A stretch of DNA of 64,000 nt, from NCBI RefSeq assembly GCF_000015265.1, contig NC_008699.1, positions 2,480,001 to 2,544,000 on the forward strand, in the 5' to 3' direction. A program made the position numbers and the translations under genes. Under the pieces are notes generated by a model. The model was given only the letters and a program-made list of their open reading frames with translations, was not told where the DNA came from and did not search any database. Positions 25,200 to 33,582 of this stretch are shown here, piece by piece. This DNA is from Nocardioides sp. JS614 (GTDB taxonomy: Bacteria > Actinomycetota > Actinomycetes > Propionibacteriales > Nocardioidaceae). The stretch's first letter is position 1. Each line of letters begins with the position of its first letter.

Positions 25200-25277
25200 T
25201 CAGGAATGCCAACACATCATGCTGCGGGTGCGCCCGAGGTCCACGTGGCGTCGAGCCACGAGGTAGGCGTGCGTCAC
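25200..25277 (-). CDS. putative leader peptide of the sulfate-assimilation operon
   Basis: A 25-codon frame from GTG 25277 (an alternative ATG at 25289 gives 29 codons) contains ARRHVDLGRTRSMMCWHS and ends at TGA 25200. The core RRHVDLxRxxS followed by Cys near the end is the pattern of short leader peptides found upstream of sulfur genes in many actinobacteria. Too short for routine gene calling. The expected mechanism is attenuation by ribosome stalling at the cysteine codon when cysteine is scarce (inference). In most relatives an additional Cys follows HVDL; here that position is Gly. Confidence 0.65.
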   Translation of the reverse strand: MTHAYLVARRHVDLGRTRSMMCWHS

Positions 25278-25434
25278 AGCGGAGACCATGTCAAGGAGTC
25301 TCAGGGGGCGGACGGGCATCCCACAAGACGAAATCTCATGATGTGAAACGAGAGTCCGCTATGCGAGACAACAGCCAGGCGCATCCGCCCCGCGGGCGCG
25401 TGGACTGCGACCCACGTCACACCACGGCCACCAC

Positions 25435-25446
25435 TAGGCTGGCCGC
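25435..25446 (+). promoter_or_regulatory. leaderless promoter -10 of glyA
   Basis: TAGGCT (25435-25440) ends 6 nt before ATG 25447, placing the transcription start at or next to the start codon. No Shine-Dalgarno is present. Confidence 0.65.
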
Positions 25447-26895
25447 ATGAGCGACGAGCGCATCAGTTCCCTCACCAGCAGCGCGTACCAGCAGGCTCTC
25501 GAGGTGATCGCCTCGGTCGAGCCGCGGATCGCGGAGGCGACCCGGCAGGAGCTCGTCGACCAGCGAGGTTCGCTGAAGCTGATCGCGAGCGAGAACTACG
25601 CCTCGCCGGCGGTGCTGCTGACCATGGGCACCTGGCTGAGCGACAAGTACGCCGAGGGCACCGTCGGCCACCGCTTCTACGCAGGCTGCCAGAACGTCGA
25701 CACCGTCGAGGCGCTGGCCGCCGAGCACGCGCGCGAGCTCTTCGGGGCGCCGTACGCGTATGCCCAGCCGCACTCCGGCATCGACGCGAACCTGGTGGCG
25801 TTCTGGTCGATCCTGGCCCACCGGGTCGAGACCCCGGCGCTCGAGCGGCTCGGCGCCAAGAACGTCAACGAGCTGACCGAGGCGGACTGGGAGTCGTTGC
25901 GCCACGAGCTCGGCAACCAGCGGCTGCTCGGGATGGCCCTGGACGCCGGCGGCCACCTCACCCACGGCTTCCGCCCGAACATCAGCGGCAAGATGTTCCA
26001 CCAGCAGCAGTACGGCACCGATCCGGAGACCGGGCTGCTCGACTACGCCGCGGTCGCCGCCAAGGCCCGCGAGTTCAAGCCGCTGGTGATCGTCGCCGGC
26101 TACTCCGCCTACCCGCGCCGGGTGGACTTCGCGAAGATGCGCGAGATCGCCGACGAGGTCGGCGCGACGCTGATGGTCGACATGGCGCACTTCGCGGGCC
26201 TGGTCGCCGGGAAGGTGTTCACCGGCGACGAGGACCCGATCCCGCACGCCCACATCACCACGACCACGACCCACAAGTCACTGCGTGGCCCGCGCGGCGG
26301 CCTGGTGCTGGCCCAGGAGGACTTCGCCGCCGACGTCGACCGCGGCTGCCCGATGGTGCTCGGCGGCCCGCTGGGGCACGTGATGGCGGCCAAGGCCGTG
26401 GCCCTCGCCGAGGCCCGCCGCCCGGAGTTCCGGACCTATGCGCAGAACATCGCCGACAACGCCCAGTCGCTGGCCGAGGGCTTCCTGTCCCGCGGTGCCC
26501 GGCTCGTCACCGGTGGCACCGACAACCACCTGGTGCTGCTCGACGTCTCGGCGTTCGGGCTCACCGGCCGGCAGGCCGAGTCGGCGCTCCTCGACTCCGG
26601 CGTGGTCACCAACCGCAACTCGATCCCGCAGGACCCGAACGGCGCCTGGTACACCTCCGGCATCCGCCTCGGCACGCCGGCCCTGACGACCCGGGGCTTC
26701 GGCCACGACGAGTTCGACCGGGTCGCCGAGCTGATCGTGGACGTGCTCAGCAACACCGAGCCCGGCACCACCAAGGACGGCAAGCCGTCGAAGGCGTCCT
26801 ACCGGCTCGGTGACGGCGTGGCCGACAAGGTCCACGCCGCCGCCGCGGAGCTGCTCGACAAGCACCCGCTCTACCCAGGCCTCGACCTGGCCTGA
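25447..26895 (+). CDS. glyA: serine hydroxymethyltransferase
   Basis: A 482-residue PLP enzyme interconverting serine and glycine with tetrahydrofolate. The PLP lysine is in TTTTHKSLRGPRGG (Lys277) and the substrate motif is SGIDANLVAF. It is about 50 residues longer than the E. coli type owing to an insertion after the first helix region (HRVETPALERLGAKNVNELT, about 125-145), a known long-form variant in actinobacteria. It is leaderless. It is convergent with the aidB-like gene 17 bp downstream. Confidence 0.95.
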   Translation: MSDERISSLTSSAYQQALEVIASVEPRIAEATRQELVDQRGSLKLIASENYASPAVLLTMGTWLSDKYAEGTVGHRFYAGCQNVDTVEALAAEHARELFGAPYAYAQPHSGIDANLVAFWSILAHRVETPALERLGAKNVNELTEADWESLRHELGNQRLLGMALDAGGHLTHGFRPNISGKMFHQQQYGTDPETGLLDYAAVAAKAREFKPLVIVAGYSAYPRRVDFAKMREIADEVGATLMVDMAHFAGLVAGKVFTGDEDPIPHAHITTTTTHKSLRGPRGGLVLAQEDFAADVDRGCPMVLGGPLGHVMAAKAVALAEARRPEFRTYAQNIADNAQSLAEGFLSRGARLVTGGTDNHLVLLDVSAFGLTGRQAESALLDSGVVTNRNSIPQDPNGAWYTSGIRLGTPALTTRGFGHDEFDRVAELIVDVLSNTEPGTTKDGKPSKASYRLGDGVADKVHAAAAELLDKHPLYPGLDLA

Positions 26896-26912
26896 GCCTC
26901 GAGCGGCTCCGG

Positions 26913-28586
26913 TCAGAGCGTCGGCGTCGCCCGCTCGACGATCGCGCGCAGGTCGCCGCCGTCCAGGGTGCCGAAGACGCCGTCGTACGACGTGCCGAGC
27001 CGGGAGGCGCAGAACACGTCGGCGACCTCCGGGGGGGCGAAGCGCACGAGCAGCGCGCCCTGCAGGCACAGCGCCATCCGGCTGGCAAGCCGCCGGGCGT
27101 TGACCTCGAGCGAGTCGGGGTCGCCCAGGAGGGATCCGATCAGCGCCAGCGTGTCCTCGATCGCCCGGTCGAGGCGGGCGTCGCCGCCGCGGGCCCGGCC
27201 CACCTCGGTGATCCAGGCGTCGAGCACCTCGGGCTCGCGGCCCAGGGCGCGCAGCACGTCGAGGGCGTTGACGTTGCCCGACCCCTCCCAGACGGAGTTG
27301 ACCGGGGCCTCGCGGTACAGCAACGGCATCCCCGAGTCCTCGACGTAGCCGTTGCCGCCCAGGCACTCCAGCGCCTCCGCCACCAGGAACGGGGTGCGCT
27401 TGCAGACCCAGAACTTCGCGAGCGGGAGCGCGATCCGGCGGAACGCGGCCTCGTGCGCCGCCTCCGCGGCGTCGGGCCGGCCCAGGCCGTCGACAGCGGC
27501 CGCCAGCCGGATCGCGAGGGCCGTCGCCGCCTCCGTCTCGACCGCCAGGTCCGCGAGCACGTTCTGCATCAGCGGCTTGTCGGCGAGGAGCGCGCCGAAG
27601 GCCGTGCGGTGCGCGGCGTGCCAGGACGCCTCGTTGACCGCGCGCCGCATCAGCGAGGTCGACCCGAGCACGCAGTCGAGCCGGGTGGCGGCGACCATCT
27701 CGATGATGGTGCGCACCCCGCGGCCCTCGTCGCCGAGGCGGTAGCCGACGGTGCCGTCGAGCTCCAGCTCGGACGAGGCGTTCGAGCGGTTGCCGAGCTT
27801 GTCCTTGAGGCGGACCACGTCCATCTGGTTGCGGGTGCCGTCGGCGAGCACGCGGGGGACCACGAAGCAGGTCAGGGCCGACCCCTCGGCCTGGGCGAGG
27901 ACCAGGAACATGTCGTTCATCGGCGCCGAGGTGAACCACTTGTGCCCGTGGAGGGTGTACTCGCCGTGCGCGGAGGTCGGGCGCGCCTCGGTCACGTTGG
28001 TGCGGACGTCGGAGCCGCCCTGCTTCTCCGTCATCCCCATGCCGGCCAGTGCGCCGGCCTTCGTCGTGGCGAGCCGGAGGCCCGGGTCGTACGTCGTGGA
28101 CGCCAGCAGCGGCGTCCACTCCTTGGCGAGCGCCTCGTCGGCGCGTAGCGCGGGGACGGCGGCGTACGTCATCGAGATCGGGCAGCCGTGGCCCGCCTCG
28201 GTGTGCGACCAGGCCATGAAGCCGGCGGCGCGGCGCACGTGCGCGTGCGGCGCCCCGGCCTCCTGCTGCTCCCAGGGTGCGGCCGCCAGTCCGTGGCCGA
28301 CGGCGCGGCCCATCAGCCAGTGCCAGGAGGGATGGAACTCGACCTCGTCGATCCGGTTGCCGTAGCGGTCGTACGGCGCGAGCCGCGGCTCGTTGCGGTT
28401 CGCGAGCAGGCCGTGCTCGCGCGCCTCGTCGGTGCCGGCCTCGGCGCCGAGGGCGGCCAGGTCCTCGACCACGTCGGCGGAGGCGTGCCGGGTGACCGCC
28501 TCGACGAGGGCGAGGTCGGCCGTGACGACGTTGTGACCAACCAGTGCTGGCGGCTGGTTGGCGGATGCGCGGATGTCGGATCGCAT
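26913..28586 (-). CDS. AidB-like acyl-CoA dehydrogenase
   Basis: A 557-residue flavoprotein of the AidB branch of acyl-CoA dehydrogenases, longer than metabolic family members (about 385). Recognisable are SHTEAGHGCPISMTYAAVPA, GMTEKQGGSDVRTNVTEA (FAD contact), GHKWFTSAPMNDMFLVLA and LAKFWVCKRTPFLVAEALECLGGNG. E. coli AidB binds DNA and is induced by alkylation; whether this one protects DNA is not shown. ATG 28586 lies 6 nt from TACCGT, in a symmetric promoter shared with the divergent brkB-like gene. Confidence 0.85.
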   Translation of the reverse strand: MRSDIRASANQPPALVGHNVVTADLALVEAVTRHASADVVEDLAALGAEAGTDEAREHGLLANRNEPRLAPYDRYGNRIDEVEFHPSWHWLMGRAVGHGLAAAPWEQQEAGAPHAHVRRAAGFMAWSHTEAGHGCPISMTYAAVPALRADEALAKEWTPLLASTTYDPGLRLATTKAGALAGMGMTEKQGGSDVRTNVTEARPTSAHGEYTLHGHKWFTSAPMNDMFLVLAQAEGSALTCFVVPRVLADGTRNQMDVVRLKDKLGNRSNASSELELDGTVGYRLGDEGRGVRTIIEMVAATRLDCVLGSTSLMRRAVNEASWHAAHRTAFGALLADKPLMQNVLADLAVETEAATALAIRLAAAVDGLGRPDAAEAAHEAAFRRIALPLAKFWVCKRTPFLVAEALECLGGNGYVEDSGMPLLYREAPVNSVWEGSGNVNALDVLRALGREPEVLDAWITEVGRARGGDARLDRAIEDTLALIGSLLGDPDSLEVNARRLASRMALCLQGALLVRFAPPEVADVFCASRLGTSYDGVFGTLDGGDLRAIVERATPTL

Positions 28587-28603
28587 GGGCCTACGGTAGA
28601 TCC
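28587..28603. promoter_or_regulatory. 17-bp divergent leaderless promoter, aidB-like / brkB-like
   Basis: Only 17 bp separate the two start codons. CTACGGTAG holds TACGGT (plus 28592-28597, 6 nt before ATG 28604) and, shifted by one base on the other strand, TACCGT (28598-28593, 6 nt before ATG 28586). The two -10 hexamers therefore occupy the same DNA and cannot be used together. Confidence 0.65.
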
Positions 28604-29587
28604 ATGTCCGGGGCGGAGGGAGCAGAGCGCCAGGAACGCGCCCCCCGGGCCTCCCCGCTGGCCCTCCGGCTGCGCCGGCTGCGCGAGGTGGTGTGGCGGC
28701 TGTTCGTCACCACCGTCGCCTCCTGCCTGAAGTACCGGGTGACCGGCCTGGCGGCGGAGGCGGCGTTCTTCGCCGTGCTCTCCGTGCCCCCGCTGATCTT
28801 CGCGATGGCCGGCGCCATCGGGTACGTCACCGACCAGTTCAGCCCGGCCCAGGTCGCCGACGTGCGGGCCGCGGTCGTCGATCTCTCCGCGCGGGCGCTC
28901 ACCGACGGGGCGGTGCACAAGATCATCGAGCCGACCATCGACGACGTGCTCCGGGGCGGCCGTTTCGACGTCATCTCGCTCGGGTTCGTGCTGGCGCTGT
29001 GGTCCGGCTCCCGGGCGCTGAACGTCTTCGTCGACACCATCACGATCATGCACGGGCTCGGCGGGCACCGCGGGATCGTGAAGACCCGGGCGCTCTCGTT
29101 CCTCCTCTACGTCCTCGCGATGGTCACCGGGGTCGTGACGATCCCCCTGGTGATCGCCGGTCCGAGCCTGGTCGAGGACTGGCTGCCGGAGCGGCTGGAC
29201 CTGCTGATGGGGTTCTACTGGCCGGTGGTGACCGTCGTGTGCATCTGCTTCCTCGCGACGCTCTACCACGTGTCAGTGCCAGTGCGGACGAACTGGAGCT
29301 TCAACCTCCCGGGTGCGACCTTCTCGTTGTTCTGCTGGGTCGTCGGGTCCTACCTGCTGCGGTGGTTCCTGACCGTCACGGCGACCGACTCACGCTCGAT
29401 CTACGGTCCGCTGGCGGCACCCATCGCGGTGCTGCTCTGGCTCTACCTGGTGTCGATCGCGGTGCTCATCGGGGCAGCGGTCAATGCGGCCTTCGACACG
29501 GTCTTCCCGCAGAAGGCCACCACGCGCGCCAGACTCGAGCTCGTGTCGCGGCTGCGTCGCTTCGGTGCGCGGCCCGACAACGACTAG
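28604..29587 (+). CDS. YihY/BrkB-family inner-membrane protein
   Basis: A 327-residue membrane protein with six predicted helices. Family signatures are GLAAEAAFFAVLSVPPLIFA (about 49-68), LALWSGSRALNVFVDTI (about 130-146), and GPLAAPIAVLLWLYLVSIAVL near the C-terminus. The family was once annotated as RNase BN in error; the real function is unknown, with transport suggested. ATG 28604 sits 6 nt after the -10. Its stop codon is embedded in the -10 of the next gene. Confidence 0.88.
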   Translation: MSGAEGAERQERAPRASPLALRLRRLREVVWRLFVTTVASCLKYRVTGLAAEAAFFAVLSVPPLIFAMAGAIGYVTDQFSPAQVADVRAAVVDLSARALTDGAVHKIIEPTIDDVLRGGRFDVISLGFVLALWSGSRALNVFVDTITIMHGLGGHRGIVKTRALSFLLYVLAMVTGVVTIPLVIAGPSLVEDWLPERLDLLMGFYWPVVTVVCICFLATLYHVSVPVRTNWSFNLPGATFSLFCWVVGSYLLRWFLTVTATDSRSIYGPLAAPIAVLLWLYLVSIAVLIGAAVNAAFDTVFPQKATTRARLELVSRLRRFGARPDND

Positions 29588-29597
29588 ATTCACCACC

Positions 29598-30698
29598 GTG
29601 GCCGAGGACTCCAGCGACATCACGCAGGGTCGCGTGCGCGGGAAGCTCTCGCTGCCCGACCAGGCGCGTTCGCCCTGGTGGGAGCTCGGCCGCCGGCTGC
29701 TGGCCGCCCTCGCGATCCTGGTCGGCACCGTGCTGCTGGTCTGGCTCGACCGGGAGGCGTACGTCGACGGCAACGACCCGACCGGGCGGGTCGACCTGGT
29801 CGACTCGCTCTACTACACGACCGTCACGCTGAGCACGACCGGGTACGGCGACATCGCGCCGGTCGAGGCGCACGCCCGGATGATCAACGCGTTCGTCGTC
29901 ACCCCGCTCCGCATCGCCTTCCTGGTGCTGCTGATCGGGACCACCCTGGAGGTCCTCGCCTCCCAGGGCCGCGAGCTGTTCCGAGCCGCCCGTTGGAGGA
30001 AGCACATGAGATCCCACGTCGTCGTGGTCGGCTACGGCACCAAGGGCCGGGCCGCCGTCGACACGCTGGTCAACAACGGTCAGGACCGCGAGTCGATCAT
30101 CGTGGTCGACCCCGGCGCGGCGGCGCTCCAGGAGGCGCACGCCGACGGGCTCGCGGTCGTCACCGGCGACGCCACCCGGCAGGACGTGCTGCGCCGGGCC
30201 GGGGTGGAGAACGCCGACCAGGTCATCATCACCACCGACCGGGACGACTCCAACGTCCTCGCGACGCTGACCGTGCGGCAGCTCAACCCGGAGGTCTGGA
30301 TCGTCGCGGCGGTGCGCGAGCAGGAGAACGTCGCGCTGATGCGCCAGTCCGGGGCGAACTCGGTGATCACCTCCTCCGACGCCGTCGGGCGGCTGCTCGG
30401 GCTCTCGTCCCTCTCGCCGACGCTCGGCTCGGTGATGGAGGACCTGCTCACGTACGGCGAGGGCCTGGAGGTCGCCGAGCGCGACCTCCTGGTCAGCGAG
30501 GTCGGCCGACAGCCCCAACGGCTGCCCGACCAGGTGATCGCCGTCGTGCGGGACGAGAAGGTCTACCGCTACTTCGACCCGGTGGTCACCCAGCTCGCCC
30601 GGGGCGACCGGCTGATCGTCGTACGCCCCGCCAAGGAGCTGCCCTGGGCGCCTCGGCCCGGCACCCACGACGAGGACCTCGCCAACGACGACGACTGA
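29598..30698 (+). CDS. potassium channel with RCK/TrkA-N domain
   Basis: A 366-residue two-helix K+ channel subunit. Helix 1 is about 33-50, the pore loop TTVTLSTTGYGDI contains the selectivity filter TTGYGD (80-85), and helix 2 is about 97-120. The cytosolic RCK domain begins HVVVVGYGTKGRAAV (140-154, Rossmann) and continues to an RCK-C region near residue 340. Four copies would form a ligand-gated channel. GTG 29598 lies 7 nt after TAGATT (29585-29590); the stop TAG of the preceding gene forms the first half of that -10, so the promoter lies at the gene junction. Confidence 0.9.
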   Translation: MAEDSSDITQGRVRGKLSLPDQARSPWWELGRRLLAALAILVGTVLLVWLDREAYVDGNDPTGRVDLVDSLYYTTVTLSTTGYGDIAPVEAHARMINAFVVTPLRIAFLVLLIGTTLEVLASQGRELFRAARWRKHMRSHVVVVGYGTKGRAAVDTLVNNGQDRESIIVVDPGAAALQEAHADGLAVVTGDATRQDVLRRAGVENADQVIITTDRDDSNVLATLTVRQLNPEVWIVAAVREQENVALMRQSGANSVITSSDAVGRLLGLSSLSPTLGSVMEDLLTYGEGLEVAERDLLVSEVGRQPQRLPDQVIAVVRDEKVYRYFDPVVTQLARGDRLIVVRPAKELPWAPRPGTHDEDLANDDD

Positions 30699-30783
30699 CG
30701 CCGCGCCGTCTGCGAGACCTGCTGATGCCACGATCGCCCGCGACCACTAGCCTCTCCTCGGGGGTACATGGGTGGGGGTAGGG

Positions 30784-32790
30784 ATGCCGGGGGACCGGAG
30801 CGAGCCGCGCTCGCGCGCACATCCCGGCACGGCTTACGGGCTGGCCGGGTGCCTCGTGCTGCTCGCGGTGCTGGCCCGCGAGCCTGCGCTCGACAGCCCG
30901 GGCTTCGCGACGGTCTGGCCGGCCGGCGGCCTCGCGGTCCTGTGGTTCGTGCTGCGAGACGCGCGCCTGCTCAGCTTGGACACGCTCCTCCTTGCCGCCG
31001 CCGCGGCCACCGGCAACGCCGTCCTGGGGGCTGATCCCCGCCTCAACGCGGTCTTCGTCGGCGTCACGGTCACGCAGACGCTGCTCGCGGTCTGGCTGCT
31101 GCGCCGCTGGAGCCCGGAGCTGTGGGGCTGCGGGGGTGACCGGCCGCTCGACCGCCCCCGGATGCTGCCGCGCTACGGGGGAGCGCTGGCCGTGGCCATG
31201 GCCGTCGGCGCGCTGCTCGGCACGGCCGGAGCGGCGGCCGTCAGCGGGGAGTACGAGCCGCTGTCGGGAGCGCTCTACTTCGGTCGCACGCTGGTCAGCA
31301 GCCTGATCGTCGTGACACTGGGGATCCTGGTCGGGCAGTGGGTCTCGCGGCCCCGGCCGCGGGGCTCGCTGGTCGGCTACGGGCCGGTCGTGGAGCTGCT
31401 CGCTGCCTCGGGCTTCACCGCGGCCATGTACGGCTTGGCGTTCGCCTTCGACGACCTGCCCCTCGTGTTCCCGCTGCTCGCCGCCACGGTGTGGTTCGGA
31501 CTGCGGTTCAGCACCCTCGCCAGCGCGGCGCACTCCTTCGTGGTCGGAGTCGCCACGCAGGCGTTGACGATGACCGGCTACGGCCCGTTCGCGGCCGTGG
31601 AGCGGGCCGACGTCGGCACCCTGCTCGCCGAGTTCTACGTCGCGACCATCGTGGTCACCGGCCTCGCTCTCTCGACCGGTCGGGACGAGCGGCAGGCGCT
31701 CTCGGCCGAGCTGCTGCGCACGCAGGAGGAGACGCTGTACCAGGCCAGCCTGCGCGAGGCCGTGCTCGGCTCGATGAACGAGGGCCTGTTCGTCCTCGAC
31801 GAGGCCGGCAACCTGTTGGTGCACAACGCCGCGGCGGCCGAGATCTTCGGGCTCGCCTACGACGAGGTCGACTGGGAGGTCCTGGCCGCGCGCTCCCGGC
31901 AGTGGGCCGACGGCAGTGCCGTCGGCACCCCGGAACGCCCGTCGATGCGCGCCCTGGCCGGCGAGACCGTGCGCGACGCCGAGCAGATGATCACTCGTAC
32001 GGACGGCACGCAGCGGGTCGTCTCGGTCTCCGCGGTCCCGCTGCCGCGCGACGAGGTGCGGCACCGGGCCCGGGCGCTGGTCATCTTCCGCGACATCTCC
32101 AGCGAGCACGCCCGGCGCGCGGAGCTGGCCGCGTTCGCCGGGGTCGTCGCCCACGACCTGCGCAACCCGCTGGCCGCGATCGACGGCTGGACCGAGATGA
32201 TCGCCGACGAGCTGGACTCCGGGAACCTCAGCGCCGACCTGGCGCGCGACTTCGTCTCGCGGGTCCGGTCCTCCTCGCGCCGGATGCGGGAGCTGATCCG
32301 GGACCTGCTCGCGCACGCGACGGCCAGCCAGCGCGACCTCGAGGTCGAGCGGGTCGACCTCGCTGCGCTCGTCGCCGAGGTCGCGACCGCACGCCACGCC
32401 GAGTCCCGGGTGCGGGTCGACCCGCTGCCCGTCGTGCTGGCCGACCCGGTGCTGGTCCGCCAGGTGCTGGACAACCTGATCGGCAACGCGCTGAAGTACG
32501 TCGCCGCCGGGGTCGAGCCGGAGATCGTCGTCCAGGGCTGCCGCACCGACTCGCGGATGGTGACCGTGCAGGTCGCCGACAACGGGATCGGCATCCCGGC
32601 AGGAGAGCACGAGCGGGTCTTCGACGAGTTCCACCGGGCGCACTACCGCGACTACGAGGGGAGCGGTCTGGGCCTCTCGATCGTGCGCCGGATCATCAGC
32701 CGGCACGACGGCACGATCGTGGCCCGTGCGAACCCGAGCGGTCAGGGCTCGATGTTCGAGTTCACCCTCCCGGCGTACGACGGAGAGTGA
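30784..32790 (+). CDS. sensor histidine kinase, MASE1-PAS-HisKA-HATPase
   Basis: A 668-residue membrane sensor. Residues about 10-300 form a MASE1-type integral membrane domain with a conserved WPAGGLAVLWF motif. A PAS domain follows (about 325-435: GSMNEGLFVLDEAGNLLVHN), then HisKA with the phosphoacceptor in VVAHDLRNPLAAIDG (His457) and HATPase with N box NLIGNALKY, DNGIGIPAGE and GSGLGLSIVRRI. ATG 30784 has GGGGGTAGGG upstream; an in-frame GTG at 30772 adds 4 residues. No response regulator lies nearby, so this is an orphan kinase. Confidence 0.9.
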   Translation: MPGDRSEPRSRAHPGTAYGLAGCLVLLAVLAREPALDSPGFATVWPAGGLAVLWFVLRDARLLSLDTLLLAAAAATGNAVLGADPRLNAVFVGVTVTQTLLAVWLLRRWSPELWGCGGDRPLDRPRMLPRYGGALAVAMAVGALLGTAGAAAVSGEYEPLSGALYFGRTLVSSLIVVTLGILVGQWVSRPRPRGSLVGYGPVVELLAASGFTAAMYGLAFAFDDLPLVFPLLAATVWFGLRFSTLASAAHSFVVGVATQALTMTGYGPFAAVERADVGTLLAEFYVATIVVTGLALSTGRDERQALSAELLRTQEETLYQASLREAVLGSMNEGLFVLDEAGNLLVHNAAAAEIFGLAYDEVDWEVLAARSRQWADGSAVGTPERPSMRALAGETVRDAEQMITRTDGTQRVVSVSAVPLPRDEVRHRARALVIFRDISSEHARRAELAAFAGVVAHDLRNPLAAIDGWTEMIADELDSGNLSADLARDFVSRVRSSSRRMRELIRDLLAHATASQRDLEVERVDLAALVAEVATARHAESRVRVDPLPVVLADPVLVRQVLDNLIGNALKYVAAGVEPEIVVQGCRTDSRMVTVQVADNGIGIPAGEHERVFDEFHRAHYRDYEGSGLGLSIVRRIISRHDGTIVARANPSGQGSMFEFTLPAYDGE

Positions 32791-33241
32791 TCCCGGTTCA
32801 TCCCCACGGGTGAGCCGGAGCGGTGCCCGGTACGGCGATCCTGGCCCGGTCGGGCAGCCCGTTCGCCGTCCTCGAGCCACGGGGGTCCGGGGGCGGCGAC
32901 GGGGCCGCCCGACGACGCGACGGGCCGGGTACCGGTCCTGACCTTTCCTCCAGATTCGCTCAACCGGCCCCGCGCAAGGCCGATGTCTGCCTACAGTCGA
33001 CCTGGATCGCCTCGGTGACCCGAGACACCGGCGAGATCCACCTCCGGGAGACGGAGCCCGGGGAGCGCTACGTCGACAGGGAGGCGGCCCGCGGTCGTCG
33101 CTGCCCTCGGGCCACTCCCTGTCCACGCCGCCGGTCGCAGGTCCCGAGGGCCCGGGACCATCGACCCTGCTCCGTCCCGCCACGCGCGCGCAGGCTGGAA
33201 CCGAAGGCCGACGTGGACGCAGGAAGAGCGGAGGTGTCGTC
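32791..33241. other. intergenic region upstream of the 33.2-kb small protein
   Basis: 450 bases without a convincing gene; open frames here have no coding character. It contains the DosR-like palindrome at 33154-33167 and, overlapping it, GTCCCG-N6-CGGGAC (33141-33158). A -10-like TACAGT lies at 32992-32997. Confidence 0.5.
33154..33167. promoter_or_regulatory. DosR/DevR-like box
   Basis: GGGACCATCGACCC fits GGGNC-N4-GNCCC, the core of the DosR/DevR binding palindrome (GGGAC...GTCCC), with one arm varying by one base. It lies 75 bp before the small protein at 33242. Confidence 0.45.
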
Positions 33242-33541
33242 GTGCAGTTCCCCTGGCAGTCGCGCCCGCGCGCTCCGCGCCCGCAGGTCGACCCGATCCG
33301 CCTGGACCCCGCCGCCGACGTCGCGAGCCAGCGGGCCGTGGTCGCGCGGCTGAGCACCGAGCAGATCACCGCGGCCTGGTACCTCTCCGGCGACGCCCTG
33401 GTGGCGGCCCGGGACCCGCGTCGGTCCGCGCAGCTGGTGGTCCTGCGCGGCGTCCTGCTCGACGCCCTCGAGCGCCGCGACCCCGCCCGCTACGACCGGT
33501 GGCTGCGCGACGGCGGCCCGCCGGTCGAGGCGTGCAGCTGA
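33242..33541 (+). CDS. small protein with an LERRDP-type C-terminal motif
   Basis: A 99-residue protein with a proline/arginine-rich N-terminus and a helical core: LSTEQITAAWYLSGDALVAA, then VVLRGVLLDALERRDPARYD and RWLRDGG. The ending shares its pattern (RG-x-LLD-x-LERRDP-x-RF/Y-xx-WL) with the protein at 38163, which stands at the other end of the same cluster. GTG 33242 is preceded by GGAGG. I do not recognise a named family. It is convergent with the oxidoreductase operon; context suggests a hypoxia-linked role (inference). Confidence 0.65.
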   Translation: MQFPWQSRPRAPRPQVDPIRLDPAADVASQRAVVARLSTEQITAAWYLSGDALVAARDPRRSAQLVVLRGVLLDALERRDPARYDRWLRDGGPPVEACS

Positions 33542-33582
33542 CCGAGGCTGAGCCCCGTCCCGGCCGGGCGAACCCGGGTCCG

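Larger units (their letters stand above)
25096..25446. other. divergent intergenic region sirA / glyA
   Basis: This 351-bp region holds the sirA leader peptide (25200-25277, minus) and the leaderless glyA promoter (TAGGCT 25435-25440, plus). A less GC-rich stretch around 25320-25370 (CGAAATCTCATGATGTGAAA) may hold further regulatory sites, but I recognise no specific operator. A possible -35 TTGACA for the leader transcript is at 25291-25296 on the minus strand, without a clear -10. Confidence 0.5.

Noticed and set aside
30586..33369. A 927-codon minus-strand frame opposite the K+ channel and histidine kinase genes
   Set aside because: Antisense shadow; the plus-strand proteins have intact motifs throughout.
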